This document shows, piece after piece, positions 13,064 through 25,852 of a DNA stretch of 64,000 nucleotides. The first letter of the stretch is position 1, and each line of letters opens with the position of its first letter. Source of the stretch: Atherinomorus stipes (taxonomy: Eukaryota; Chordata; Actinopteri; Atheriniformes; Atherinidae); assembly GCA_023101725.1 (NCBI GenBank), contig JALJCO010007076.1, forward strand, positions 186,001 to 250,000. Direction: 5' to 3'. A model generated the notes under the pieces. It did not search any database, was not told where the DNA came from, and worked only from the letters and a program-made list of their open reading frames with translations. Both the position numbers and the translations under genes were made by a program.

Positions 13064-14559
13064 TATAAGGCTTTTCTTTGCTGATACTAAGTTAAGAATA
13101 AAAAGTTAAAATCATGAGTCTACTTTTTGTGTGATACAGTGTGGAAAGAACTTTGAATCAGCATTTGAGGGGAATAAAATTTTCATGACGGCAATGTGAA
13201 AAGTGATTTATTTTAGGGAAAATGGAGAAAGTTAAAAGGCAGTTGCTGACTTAGTGCAGTAGCGTTGATCCATTACCACAGTATTTCTACAACCTGGTTG
13301 CAGCTCTGGACTACATTGTTTGTCACCTATCTTTTTTTGTGGTAAAGATAAGTGATATCAGTGTTATTGCAAGATGTGGATCAGCATGAAGAAAAGTGCT
13401 TTGCAGGTGTTGTATGCCACAGCTGACTTGAACCACAGAGATGCTGTCCCAACAATTGGTTCCTGCCTGGCCTTTGGCCCATGCTCCAAGTGATCTGATT
13501 GGCTGACTGCCTTGACAGGCATTGTGCTGACTGTGTGTCTTTGAGGGCCCGAGTTCTGGCAAATGCTGCCTGGTCAGCAGTCTGTACCCACAAACACACA
13601 CACACCCACACATACGCACATGCACACTTTTTACAATAACATGCAGCAGTTAGAAGAAAACGTGTCTTCGTGCAAAGAAACACATGCATGGGGGTTTCTA
13701 CTCACGCACATGCCTATACCTAAGTGAGCTTCTCATTCACGAACATATGCTATAGCAGCGATGCGGTTCATGCTTTGTTTGTTTCATTCTCCATATTTTC
13801 TGCGGTCACATCATTATTTATTCAGCAGCGTGGCTAATAGCCACATGTCACCGCTGAGCTCTGTCACATTGTGCAGAAACTCAACCCTCAGAGGACCTAA
13901 TCCATAGGTCCTGATGTTAGGACGCAGCGACAATAGCAAGCAAAGCAGCTGCAGACCCCATAACCTTATCACCTATGACACCAGCACAATAAACAGCCAG
14001 CCTCTTGACGCCCAAATCCTTTACACCTGAGTGCTCACACTGAAATGAGCTGAAACCGTTAGCAGAGGATCTAAATTGAGTTTAAAGACAGTGATGAAGA
14101 TGGTTTTGGGTGCAAGAACTGATTGTGATTGGCAGTTCATCACAACTACTAAGGAGCAGAAAGCAGTTAAGAAGCACAAAATGAAGAACCAGCTCCTTTA
14201 AGTTATTTCTATAAAATAGAAATTAAATTAAGCTTTTGATACAGGATTTTTTTTTAACACCCTGGCATCCTGCAATCCTACAGAAACAGCCAAACATCCT
14301 GTCTGAGACCCTCTGGAATGCCAAAGGGTTAAAGTTCAGTACTAAAGGGCATACATCTTTAGAGACATCTTTATTGTAGACCGTCCCCTTGAGAAAGCTC
14401 AGAAGGAAAACAAATACTCCATTTGGGTCTTTTGGTCTTCTGTAATGATACTGATTAGCATAAAGAACCTCTGCACTGAAAAGTCACACTCGACATTATC
14501 TTATCTTTGCCAAACCACACACGAATATACACACACACATAAACTGGGAGGTAATGAGA

Positions 14560-14880
14560 ATTAATCGTGACGCGTCAGCGATGAGAAGCCTCCTAACGAA
14601 GGCTTATCTAATTACATGTCAACAGGCTTTGCATGCTCAGCAGTTCAAAATTCAGGACTCCAGTTTTCTGCTGTAATTAGCTCATTTTTGCGTCGTAATC
14701 ACAACTTATCCAGCCGAAGCTCTGACTGCTGTAGATGACACAGAGAGCTTATTGAATAATTACATGCTACATGTACAGTTATATTTCCTGCTTTCACCTC
14801 GTGTGTCAGAGCAGTTATGCAATTTTATCACATGAGGCTGATGATTGTTTTGGATGCTTGATGAAAACAACACAGTTTCA
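14560..14880. other. Candidate conserved non-coding element (enhancer-like)
   Basis: About 320 bp free of simple repeats, with several homeodomain-type cores (TAATTAGC, CTAATTAC, AATAATTACATG), GATA/TATC words, TGACGCGTCAGCG and ATGCAATTTTATCACATG. All frames are interrupted. Dense TAATTA cores in complex sequence are what fish developmental enhancers often look like. Alignment would be needed. Confidence 0.22.
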
Positions 14881-16195
14881 CTGAGAAATTATTAAGTATC
14901 TAGTGCCTATTGACAAGCATACCTGCAATACATGTCAACTAGCTAATGAGAAAAGCTCCTTCCGCGTCTTGAGCAGTATAGCTATAGTGTTCCCTCTTGG
15001 TCTTGGGAGTTTGTCATCACTTGTCATGGTAAGAAAACCTAGATAATATTACAGGTGGCTTTTTCCTTTTTAAAAACCTGGTAAAATCCTTTGATTTTCA
15101 CCTATAATTGTTTTTTATGGATAAAAGACTTGTGGACCAACTATGTTACTGCACTTCTGTGAGTGGACCCTTGCTGATGTAACAGGACTATATTTTTTAA
15201 CAGCATCATCTGCATGGAGTACAGCATAGCTTCATGGGTAAATTGCATTGGTGACTGGATGAACAGTTATGATTGGAACCTGGAATGGTATACATCATTC
15301 ACATCTCAAGAATGTCAGCTTTCTAATGGTGTATGTGTTAAGTACCTGAGGGGTTAGACTATAAAATACAAATCTATGGCACCAATAGACGAATAAATAA
15401 ATAAAAAGATGAGTTATTTCTTCTTTTAAAAAAGTTTTCAAAAAAAAAAGAATATATTATTATTTTTAAGAATATGCAAAAATTTAGGCCACTTTTGATT
15501 GGGGGAGAGGAAAACACGTTGCAGGGAATTGGCATGTTATGGCTGACTGTCACATCCCGTGTTGAACACACATGTGACCTTCTGAAGCTACACGCCATCT
15601 TGTGCAACAGAATATGCAAATCACTGCCTGAGCCTGTTTCTCATTCTTCAGACACTTTTTCAGATAGAAGTACAGATGGATTGTGGGTAATTACAGAGGA
15701 CCCTTGAACTGCTGGTACTTATGGGCTGGAATGTTCACAGCTGAGAGAAAAGTGATGGACTGTCACGTTGGCATGGCAACAGTGAAGGTGCTAATAATGT
15801 TCAGCCTTAACAGTGAGGGAGGAATCCCCTCTTCAAAGGATAGAAACACCTGTGAGGAGAAGCCCTCAAAGCTTTTTTTTATTTCCTCATTTCTTCATCT
15901 CCTGCAGCACCCTCTGTTTTACACAAACATTTTAACAAACTGTTTCACAAACTATTAGCTCTCTTTCCCCCCTCCGTTCTGAGCTTTTTTTTCTGTCTGT
16001 ATCAAATTTGTGTGGACTCCTCAAAACTGCCTGCTAGGGTGGATTATCAGTAATTTATTTATTATTATCAGTAGGTGAAATAGCCCTACTATCGCTAAAA
16101 CTGATTTTATAGGTTATGTTGTTGCCTAAATATATAATAAATAGCCTATTTTTTGGAAATGTTTTTGATTCTTTTTATGCATTCTATAAAACATA

Positions 16196-16635
16196 CAGTC
16201 ATCCTCAAAATTATTCATACCCTCCAATTAAAGAAAAAAAAAATCAGCTGTCAGTGAAATACAGTAAGCTGAAACTGACAAAAGTAATAATAAATGAAAA
16301 AGCTAAAATTTTGTTGAGCAACACTTTGAGGAAATCACTGCATTCAGGTGTTTTCTCTAATGTTCAAAAAGTCTTCTACACCTGTTGACAGGTGTTTGGG
16401 TTCACTGTTCATGGGAAAGGTGCTCTAATGTGACCGGGACAGTTTTGTTTGTTTGTTTGTTTGTTTTAATTCTAATTTCCAACCACAATTCAAAAGCAAT
16501 ATTTTATTTAATCAAATCATAATTTTGTAAATTTTTATTTATTGTTAGTTTCTTTAGTTTCTTGTTATTTTAATTACTATTGTGAATTTAGCTTTTTCTT
16601 TAATTGTAGGATATGAGTAATTTTGAGGACGACTG
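16196..16635. mobile_element. Tc1/mariner-type MITE, 440 bp
   Basis: 24-bp terminal inverted repeats: left 16196-16219 (CAGTCATCCTCAAAATTATT then CATA), right 16612-16635 (complement CAGTCGTCCTCAAAATTACT then CATA), with two mismatches. Flanked by TA on both sides (16194-16195 and 16636-16637), the Tc1/mariner target duplication. The interior is AT-rich, has a (TTTG)n tract at 16443-16466 and no transposase motif, so it is non-autonomous. Confidence 0.85.
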
Positions 16636-18130
16636 TAAATGCAGACATTGAGAGTTAAATGCTATCTTTGCTCCAAAACTGCAATTTAGGTTGCAACAAG
16701 TTTTAAAAGTTTTGATTAAGCTAGTCAGTCTTTCTAAGATTTTAAACACTGCATTAAGGTTTTTCTGCATGTTTTGCTATATTCTGGCTTTTCAGACACT
16801 GAATGCACCATCTTTCTGATCTGAAGGTGCTGCTGTCATGCTTGGGTGCATTTTGTGCAGGAGAAACAACCTGAATTGACCACTGTTTTGCTTCTCCAAA
16901 ATAATTAATCTGTTTTGTTTCATGTTTGAAATTTATAGCTGGCCAGGAAACCAGCATGGAGATGCGACATGTACAGGTGAATCATTTGATGCATTAGTCA
17001 GCATGACGGCCCACTGCCATAGATTGACCAATATACTGTGCAGTTCAGTCTTATTTACTCATCCAAACATTTCTTTAAATATCAGTGATCAAAATAAAAG
17101 CAATTTTTATCAACACTGAACATCTCAGTCGAGTTTCTCAAAAACAGGAAAATTTCCATCTATGAAGCAGGAGATATTATGTCACCCCACATGCAGGCCA
17201 CGTGGCAGTGTGTAAGCACAAGGCAAAGCACTGGCTGCCTAGTTGTGCCACACAGTACACATGATAAACGTCTGACAAATCAGGGAACAACAGGAAGTGA
17301 CTCATGAAATCAAACCAGGAACCAAACATGGGTATCTGGGTGACTGTTTCCAGGAGTCTTCAGATTTGATGTCTCATATATCAACACTGCAAACAGTCTC
17401 TAAGTATCATCACCAGAAAGGAGATTCCTGAATAGTGTTTTGTATTTTTCACCCCCAGTAATCAAACTGTTTATATGTCGACAAGGTTCGTGGCTACCAA
17501 TGTGTCAGAGCCTATTTTTCTCATACATTTTAACTTGCACAAACCTTAGCCAGATAACAATCAGAGCAATTCACTGACTCCCTCTAAACAGCCAAAAGAA
17601 AACTCATAATATTCATTTTCTTGGTAATTCTTGGATAAGTGCAGAAAAAAAAGAGCACACTGACAATCATAAATGAAATTCAGACTTTGGTTTTAGGCTC
17701 GAAAGTATCCAAGTCATTTAAAAGTCTCCAGGGTTCCCAGTAAAGTTCCAGCAGTTGTAATAATGCTGTTACAGTGGAGATATTTCTGCCACAGCAGCAG
17801 CTCTATGGGATTGTTTAAGTGTAATTGCTGCACATCTGTTTATGAAGTAACCCCTCTGGAAATACCCTTAAGTTCTAGTTTATGCTCTGTTGTGATATTT
17901 TTGGAAAGTCCCTCATCATGGACAGCTCAAATATAACAGAATAAAACACATGACACGGTGTATGATCTGGTTGCATGACTTGATAAACAGTTATCTTATT
18001 ACATCATGTACAAATTAACCAAAACACTCTTACACATACACACATTAGTCTCAGTTATTTCATAAGGAACATTCAGCATTCCCAAGTCCTCTAGCCTATC
18101 TCCACAATAATGTACCCCTTATTCTAAAAA

Positions 18131-18151
18131 CCCCCCCCCCCCCCCCCCCCC
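18131..18151. repeat. Poly-C tract
   Basis: 21 consecutive C between A-rich flanks. Confidence 0.95.
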
Positions 18152-18568
18152 ACAAAAAAAAAATCTCTTCAAATTCATACACCACAATTTGATTAACACA
18201 TTTAAAAGAAATTCTCATACAGGAAAACAACCCAGTCACATAAATCTTAATGCCTTTTTCGTGTTAAAATCAGATTAAACAGTGACTTCAGGGAGTTTTT
18301 ACCCTGTAGCTCTTTCATGTCAAATAGCTAACAGTAAGTCGAACCTTTAGATCAACAAAAACAGACATCAGAGATTCCAGTTCATCCCACTAAAAGGAAG
18401 TGCTTTTGCAAGTTAGAAATAATTTCCATGGAACCAGCATGTGAATGAATGGGAGTGAATGGACACAGTAATTGATAAAATCAGTGAGTTGTTTCCAAAC
18501 TTAGATGCTGGTGGTTAATTTGAATGTGGATTTCCGGGAATTTAACCTGTAGAGTTTCATAACATTGC

Positions 18569-18588
18569 TTTTTTTTTTTTTTTTTTTT
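18569..18588. repeat. Poly-T tract
   Basis: 20 consecutive T. Confidence 0.95.
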
Positions 18589-21289
18589 AAACCCCTCTTG
18601 CCATCTCTAATTTGAGTAATGGACAAAGCATGCTTATCGTGTGCGTCCACCCCCATTATTTCTGCTTTTTAATTGGTTCATCAACAGGACCCCTGCCTTT
18701 CCTTATTTGAGGACTCTTCAGCACACCCATACTGTACACACACACACACACACATACACATATTCGCTCACCAGTGGAGTGTTTTGACCACACTAACTGG
18801 GGCCAAATATTTCCAGAGGCCTCTATGTCTCTCAGCTGATCAGGAAACTGTGATTGTGGTTATCGTAAACCCTCCACAACACGGAGAACACCTTGACTTT
18901 TATGGGCTGTATTTGTGCTTCATCAACACTACTTTGTGTGCAAATAGTCCCCAACTCACATTTTGTGGCCCAGGTTTCTATATCAAACAAACACTTGTGA
19001 AACAGTGTAGTCTTTGTTGTAAATTGGGACAGAGAGTCGGGTCCCAAAGGTGATTGGAAAAAAACAAACAAAAAAAAGACGTGATGACAAGCAACTAGTA
19101 TTGCTTTTTAGCAGCTTTTTCTTTTTAAGAAAAAAAAAAAGTAAAGATGCAGATTTGGAACATTCAAACCAAAGTTTTGATTTTTGTGCAGTCCAGGTTG
19201 CAGAGTGCTGCAAATAAGGATCTTTGGTCAAATGAGGCCTTAGTGGATGACATGGTTGGGTTACAATTCATTTCAGCAAAATATTATTCGTGCAGCAGGT
19301 CCACCATCTTTAATCTCTTATCAGTGCACAGAATTAACCCCTGATTAAGATAAGCTGTGACTTTCCACTGTTTGACCACTCTGTCGCAAGGTGACCACCA
19401 GCATGTTGATGGTTGTCCAGGTCCCCCTCCTGTTCTTTTTCCACTGGGAACTCAACCACATGTGACCAGGCAGGTAAAGTACCAGCAGAAGACACCACTG
19501 AAAAAAAACTGAACTGAATTGCACATGCATGTTAGCACATAATGTTTTGTTTTGAGGCACTTACCCTTTTTTTTATTGTCATTAACAGAAAAATCTTTTT
19601 CAGGAGAGTAAAATTTCCATTCAAAAAAGTAGATTTGATGTTCTGAGAAGTTTCCTCCTTCTTCATGTGTTATAATCACCTGCACACTTTGCCATAGAAC
19701 CTGTACAGAGTACATACAGTATTGCATAAACCACGATATATCTGATTGGTACAGCTCAGCGAAAAGGGCAAGGCAGGCTGAACTTTGATGAAAACACCAT
19801 AAGAGATTTCCAGAAAAGTTATTAAAATATATACCTACTACCTACCTACTGACCAACTTTAACTTATTTTATAGTGCTGTATGGATTGTGTAGTAAGTGA
19901 AGAATTTGCTCTCCTGGGCATGATTTTGATATGAAAACAAAATAAACAAACAAACAAAAACAGACATAAAATTTTGAACACCCAAACATTTACTGAAAAA
20001 TGTCTTTCTTTTTTTCTTTTTCAATGCATGTTTCGCTTGACAAGATTTAATCTTTCCAATGTCTGATGAGGGACTTTGAATTTCAGCAGAATCCATGACT
20101 GCTTGTTGATGCTCATCAAACACAAAGATAAAGTGTAAATAAATGGTAAATCTTATTGAATCTCCAGAGGCATTCACAGTGAAACATTACACTGCAGCCC
20201 TACAAGAACACAGAATAATTGTGTGACTTTGCCTCAAGCACAAACACAGATGGGCATCAAAGAGACGGCACCACATCTTGCTCATACAACAATGCATACG
20301 TGAGAACTGTGTATGTGTAATATGGCCACACACTTCTGCTAAAATTCTGTGCACCTGTGTGTTAGTGTCTTTTTATGAGCTCATCGGCAAGGGTGTCTGC
20401 TCCACCCCATTCCCAAAACAAACCCCCTTTCCCCTTCTGTTTGCCTCATGATCAAAGCTCCTGCCGTGCTACTGCTCCTTTTGATGCTGTGGCACAATAG
20501 GGCCTGTATAGGTTTGGATTTCTTCATCCATTCAGTTTCAAAAAGGCCTGGCCACCCCTTCCCTCACCAGACTGGTGGGAAGGTAAAGGAAAAGACCCTG
20601 GCAAGATATCTTGCCTTCAGGCTTCTCTGTTTGAATAAACAAAAGAACATATTTTGGAGGGGGGAAAATCCATGCATTACATTTAAGTAGCAAGTTAGTA
20701 TAATTTCAACCCTATTTCTGTAAAGCTATAGCTAGTAGCTGTCTGACTTAGCTTTAACAGAACAGATTACAAAGTTTCACGTTATACATATATTGTATAC
20801 ACGTGTATTTCATACATATCTTGATAATTTTATGCAATGAATATGGAAATATACATTTTTAGAACAGTCAAAGCCAAGATAGCCGTTTCCCCATCGTCTG
20901 TTGTGCGAAATAATCGCTATCAGTTATTTATGTAGCTTAACTCAAAGGAATAGGCTGTATTTGTATCATACAAAACATACAGAAATGTACATTTTACATA
21001 AATACGTAGGGGCAATTTCTCTATCTCTTGTTGTACTAAGCTGTAAATTCTTGTTAGCTGCACTTTCATAAATAGAAAACAGATGATGTGCAGTCATGAA
21101 CTATATAAGTTTAATTGCCAAATTATTTAGAATTGTCTCGTCTCAAAAAGCAACAGAACATTAGTTGTTATAGTATATGAGCTGTGAAAAAAATACAAGT
21201 TTGAGTTACTGTGTTCAAATTAACAGCCTCTTAATGGGACCGAAAGTCATTTGTCATAACTGGATTAAATTTCTTTATGTTTTTTTATG

Positions 21290-21560
21290 ACAATTCACAC
21301 TAATCAGTGTGTGACTCAACTTAGGTGTTCAAAATTCTTCAGCAATATTTTTCTTTCTTTACTGGAGGGGTTGTGTTGCTCTACTTTTCTTTAAAAAGTG
21401 TCCTTAGGGTGTTCTATCAGATTCAAGTCAAGTGACATTCTTGGTCAAAGTTTGTACTTTTGCCTCTTTAGAAGCTCTGTGTTTAGCAGATCACTTTGAG
21501 TTGCTGTTATGTTGGAAAATACATTCTCTGAGTATCTGAGACTTAAAGTAATGCAATCAC
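21290..21560 (-). mobile_element. Tc1/mariner-like transposon remnant
   Basis: Read on the minus strand around 21400-21450, a degraded PRMSLDLNLIEHPKDT segment resembles the SPDLNPIE motif at the last catalytic acid of Tc1 transposases. The plus-strand wording (TTCTATCAGATTCAAGTCAAG and, further on, CTGTTATGTTGGAAAATACA) is the usual reverse complement of fish Tc1 copies. No terminal repeats are visible and the frame is broken. Confidence 0.45.
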
Positions 21561-21659
21561 AGTGCCATGTGGAACAAAAACGTAGTGGGATAATCATGAT
21601 AAAGAAAGAATACTTTCAGAAACTACGCATTTCCTTTGTTTTGATAAGAACTTCATGAC

Positions 21660-23330
21660 AACTGCACAATTTAGGAGCCAGATCTACGAAGATCCAAATT
21701 TGCCTGAACCACCGGTTGTGAGTGATTTACTAAAAATGAAGGTGCAAATGACTGTGGGCGCAAACATGGTGGAAACACTCCTATAAATGAGGGTTTTGTG
21801 TGTTTTGAGGTTTGCAGTGTGGCCAATTGTGAGATGACAGCGCAAAAGGAAATAGGAGCCTATAGAAATGGAGATAGTAGGGAAAGAGGGAAATGTAAAT
21901 GTAATTTAAAATAAATATAATGAATGTAAAAAGTTAATATAATACAGCAGGTCTGCAACAATCTGCACACAGCCTCGGAAGTGACCAATTTTTGGACATG
22001 GATCAGCAGTTGCTGAACAAATGAAAGTGTCTGCAGTAAGGATGCATACCGTTCACATTTGAATTGATACGATACTGACGTCTAATACCTGGGAATTGCT
22101 ATCAATAGTAAACGGTACCAATTTTCAGTACTTTTTTTTTTTTTAAACTTGTCCTGTCCAGCATCGTAGCAGAATGATGATCTGGCTGCTTTGCTATGTT
22201 GAACAGATTTACTGTGCCAAGGGGAGCTTTATGGATATAAGGCTCCTCTTGATATTCTGAGTTTATTTATTTTATTATTTTTATTTAATTGAATATTTGT
22301 TAATAATTGCCAAAAAGGATGTATTTAGGTACCAAAACATGGTACCGTTTGATTTTACATGAATTGGTACTCAATCGGTACCAGTAAAAGGACCAAATTC
22401 GGTACACATCCCTGTACATAATGCCACATTTATGTGTCAGGACAACAGAAGGTGCAGGCAGGATATGATTCCCAAAGACTCCTGGGTGAGAGGCATGCAT
22501 GCTAACCAGTTGCAAAGGGATATCCCTTTGGCCAAGTAGCCAGCAGGGCACATCATGAATCAGAGGTAGAGTGATAGGACCGTCAACTGTCACATTTAGC
22601 ATGGAGTGATATTCTTGCAACTGAGGAAACCAATCTGATGTGTGTTCAGTATTGCACCAATGGTGGAAAATCAAAGATAGAATAAAATTTATCTTGACTG
22701 GGACTTGTTCTTGAATGAATGAAATGGATGAATAGTTAATTATTACCCTGAGGGAAATTATACAATCTGCAACATCTAGCTGTTTGTCATATTATGGCAA
22801 AATGCTTTGTACTTATTTACAAGTTATTTGTTTATTTTTTTATTTAGATGAACAAAACAGTAGAAAATAACACAGATGCTTATTTTCTTCAAATGTGTTG
22901 GCACTTAGATGTTCATAAAAGTCCAACTCCTCAATTTGGGGGAAAAAGATATTGCAGTTAAGTACACAACCAAAGTGAGTAAATTGTGTACAATGACATC
23001 TTAAAATCTATGATTTTAGATGGTTTAACTTGTTAATAATTGAATGATTTCTAAGTTGACAATAAGTCTTTCAGTTTGTGGGGTTGGGTCTTTCAGAGGT
23101 GCTAAATAAGCCGTCTTATTTAGATTGTACGCCTGCTGCTATGAATATGCAATATGGGGTGTTTGCATACAGTAGTGCGTGCGTTGGGAGGAGAAAATGT
23201 AAATATATTAATTTAGCACTTGCAAAGTGATTTATCAACTGTGAGACGGATTGTGTGGGTGGTTTTTTGCCTGTATTTTAATACATCTGGAAAGCAGTGC
23301 AACATGGCAGCTTTGTGCACAAATGGCTTC
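21660..23330 (-). mobile_element. Possible old Harbinger-type transposon, interrupted
   Basis: Speculative. The two margins carry related wording (GTGAGTGATTTACTAAA near 21719, and AAGTGATTTATCAACTGTGA near 23226). Between them the minus strand at about 22440-22590 reads PLIHDVPCWLLGQRDIPLQL and then MHASHP, faintly like the LLGD.AYPL...L..P..HP part of Harbinger nucleases. A separate repeat (22040-22413) lies inside. No clean ends were seen. Confidence 0.2.
22040..22413. mobile_element. Non-autonomous DNA element with GGATG..TACCG ends
   Basis: Left end AGGATGCATACCGTTCAC and right end (complement) GGGATGTGTACCGAATT are imperfect inverted repeats. GGTACC/GATACGATAC words lie inside. This resembles fish repeats that begin AGGATGTACCGTTCA. 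A clear target-site duplication was not found. hAT-like is my guess. Confidence 0.45.
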
Positions 23331-24590
23331 AGCTTCTGAGGGGGACAAAGCTGCACATAAATAACTCTGATTCAAAATAATTTTTCATGAGGGCAACGTA
23401 TTTAGTTCTTATTGAGTTATTAAAATTTACTTCAACTGTTTTTTTTTTTTTTTTAATTATTATTCCAACAACTAGTTTTATGAAGAAATCAAGGTTTTGT
23501 CCTGGCTGCCTGGTCAATAAGCCAACACCATGAGTTACCTGAGGGGTTCATCAGATGCAGATCAACCCCTACCTCGACCGAATACTTTTCAAACTTGATA
23601 TTTTGAAAAACCTTGGGGGCTAAGAAATAATGTGTTAACTTTTGACAAAGTGCTAGGGGCCAATCAGAGCACAAAAAGTATAGAAACAGCAAGGTCTCTT
23701 CAACAACCTGGCAAAAATAATCAGACTGAATCCCCTTGAGCTAATTGTATCTTAGAGTAAGGTTACTGATGATACTTAGGATAAAATGGAAGTGCTTTCA
23801 CAAGGACATAAAAGATATTACATACTTTAGGCTATAAATGTCCAGACAGACCCATCATTAGGCGGTGAAAGTGCTTAAACGCATAAATATTTAGCCAATA
23901 CCTCGTCTCGGCCACAGTAGCCTATTGTTCAAGGTTCTCCTCCCCGGATATTTTTTCACTGGTAAGTGTGCCATCTAATTCTTGAATCTTCAGTTCTTGG
24001 GTTGGTGTAGAGTCGTTTAAGAACTGAGTTTGGTAAGGAAGAACGCACGACGCCACAACCAGCTCATCAATCGGTGACCACACAGAGGTAAACATTAGCA
24101 AGATGGAAGTGAATCTTTCACACATGATTTTACTGCTCCTTATGTTACATAGGTGCTTGTAAAGATCAGAGAAGGCAACACAATAGCAGATTAATCACAT
24201 CAATGCGCGTCTGCCTTTTTTCGCGCATGCCTACTAGGTCGGGGTTGCGCCAGCGGGCACAAGGAGGTCGTAAACGCTGCATACATTGTGTGTGAATGTG
24301 GACAGGTATAAGGCTAGGTATTTACTCTGTACATCCTTAGCCGTGTTAGTGTACAGCAGAAGTAGCCTCAGCCACTCATTAGTGCCATGCAATGCAGTGG
24401 AAGGGACTGTAAAGGGACAATAAATTGCACAGATAAAAATATTGTGCATACTTAAAGAAAGGTTACACAGATCAAAATTAAGACCAAAATGGATCAATTA
24501 CACAGTCAGGGGTTGGTGAAAAATACTGAGTTGTACACAATCAGCTATGTAGTTAAAATCCAGCTCCTCTAAACTCCCAATGAGAAGTTA
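22680..24590. other. Intergenic, no gene recognised
   Basis: AT-rich with interrupted frames. The portion to 23330 may be the far end of the putative Harbinger-type element. A T16 run lies near 23440-23455. Confidence 0.5.
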
Positions 24591-24599
24591 GTCACATCA

Positions 24600-24790
24600 C
24601 ACAGCTTTCAAAATATAAGTCATGGCATTCTTTGGTCAACTTATGCAATGTCAGTTCTTTTCCACGATCCAAACACTTTCAAAGTGATTAAAGTCAAGAT
24701 TCTGTGGTGGTCAATCCTTGTGGAGAAATGATGTCTCACACTCCCTCAACCACTCTTAAAATCTGAGTCCAGTGATTTTTGTCTGGGCGT
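24600..24790 (-). mobile_element. Probable Tc1-like transposon remnant
   Basis: The plus strand has the order GTGATTAAAGTCAAGATTCTG, GTGGTGGTCAATC, CTCACACTCCCTCAACCACTC, which parallels the reverse complement of fish Tc1 transposase genes (the ...GATTTAGGTCAGGTGATTGTGGAGGCCA... region). Heavily decayed, and no frame or terminal repeats were found. Confidence 0.32.
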
Positions 24791-24809
24791 TGTTAAGCCT
24801 ATATTACGG

Positions 24810-25837
24810 GGGCTGTAGCCCCCTGAAGCCCCCCAAAATATTCTTAAGTACCCCCCGAAAATATTATAGATATACCAATTTAATAATTGGCTCTGTAACA
24901 AAGCCCACATTGACTCTGAATAGTTATCTTCATGTTAGGCTGATGCTGTGGTGGTTATTTCCCAGCTGTCTTTGAATGCAGCACAACTGTGTCTCACCCT
25001 ACATTTAATTTTCCATCCTTAGTTAGGAGGCCAGTTTCATTGGCTTTCCTCTACCGATCCAGTGTTCCTTTTTATTTCCACAGCTTTGAGTCAATTCCAA
25101 GAAGGCAAGCTTTGAATTTTCTGTTTGAGAGTAAAACTACGCTCAAACATAAGTACATTTTCTTGTTCTATTTAGATTGGTTACTCGATAATGAAGCAAA
25201 AGGCTACAAGCTGTGGTGCAGCTATAGGATATTTGCTGTTAAAGTCTTTATTTTGTTGTCAATGTGCAGTTGCATTTTATTGCTGTATTTTGAATTGTGT
25301 AATTTTGCATAGCAGACCACAAGTCTGGTGGAAATAAACCAGTAAAATGGGCAACCTTTGTGTTTCCTAAATACCAGGCCTTAAGCCACTCCGTAACTAG
25401 CACAGTGTATATTCCATATCTACAACTCTACAACTATACTACTTTTCAGGTCTTAATTATTGTGGTGTTAGCGATTGTTGGAGCTGTGTTCAGTAATGTC
25501 TGAAACACAGTATTGTAAAGTTTCTCATTTTAAGTCCCGGCGGCCAGATCCATTTATCACTGCTCCACATTTTCATTCCCACCTTCTACTCTGACTGCAG
25601 GTTCATCCAAATGTAACACTCTGTCTTAGGTAGACACTCCTTCTTTTACAAATAAACCACCTATAACTCTGTTTAGCTAAAATCTTAGCATGGTATTGAG
25701 CTCTGTTATTGTTGGTTGTTATTCACTTCTGTCATCTGTACAGACTGAGACAGGACAGGGATAGAGGACTGAGATGTCTTCTCAGGAGGTCAATCTAAAC
25801 GATTTAACAGGAAGTCTGACTCTCAGAAATGCTTTCT
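24810..25837. other. Intergenic, no gene recognised
   Basis: Includes a G-run/C-run segment near 24808-24856 (GGGGGCTGTAGCCCCC, a perfect 16-bp palindrome-like inverted motif). The 107-codon plus frame 24989-25312 has no recognisable domain. Confidence 0.5.
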
Positions 25838-25852
25838 ATTAATAAAGTAATT

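Larger units (their letters stand above)
12680..16190. other. Intergenic, no gene recognised
   Basis: No protein-like frame. Contains a G13 run (13051-13063), a short CA-rich stretch near 13590-13625 and a candidate conserved element at 14560-14880. Confidence 0.55.
16640..21285. other. Intergenic, no gene recognised
   Basis: AT-rich, all frames interrupted. Holds a C21 tract, a T20 tract and a short CA repeat near 18736-18755, listed separately or noted here. The open frame of 126 codons at 18673-19053 (plus strand) translates the CA repeat and has no domain I recognise. Confidence 0.55.

Noticed and set aside
22300..22674. 124-codon minus-strand frame as a host gene
   Set aside because: Part of it overlaps the GGATG..TACCG repeat and the rest only faintly resembles a transposon nuclease. 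No splice sites or start context support a gene.
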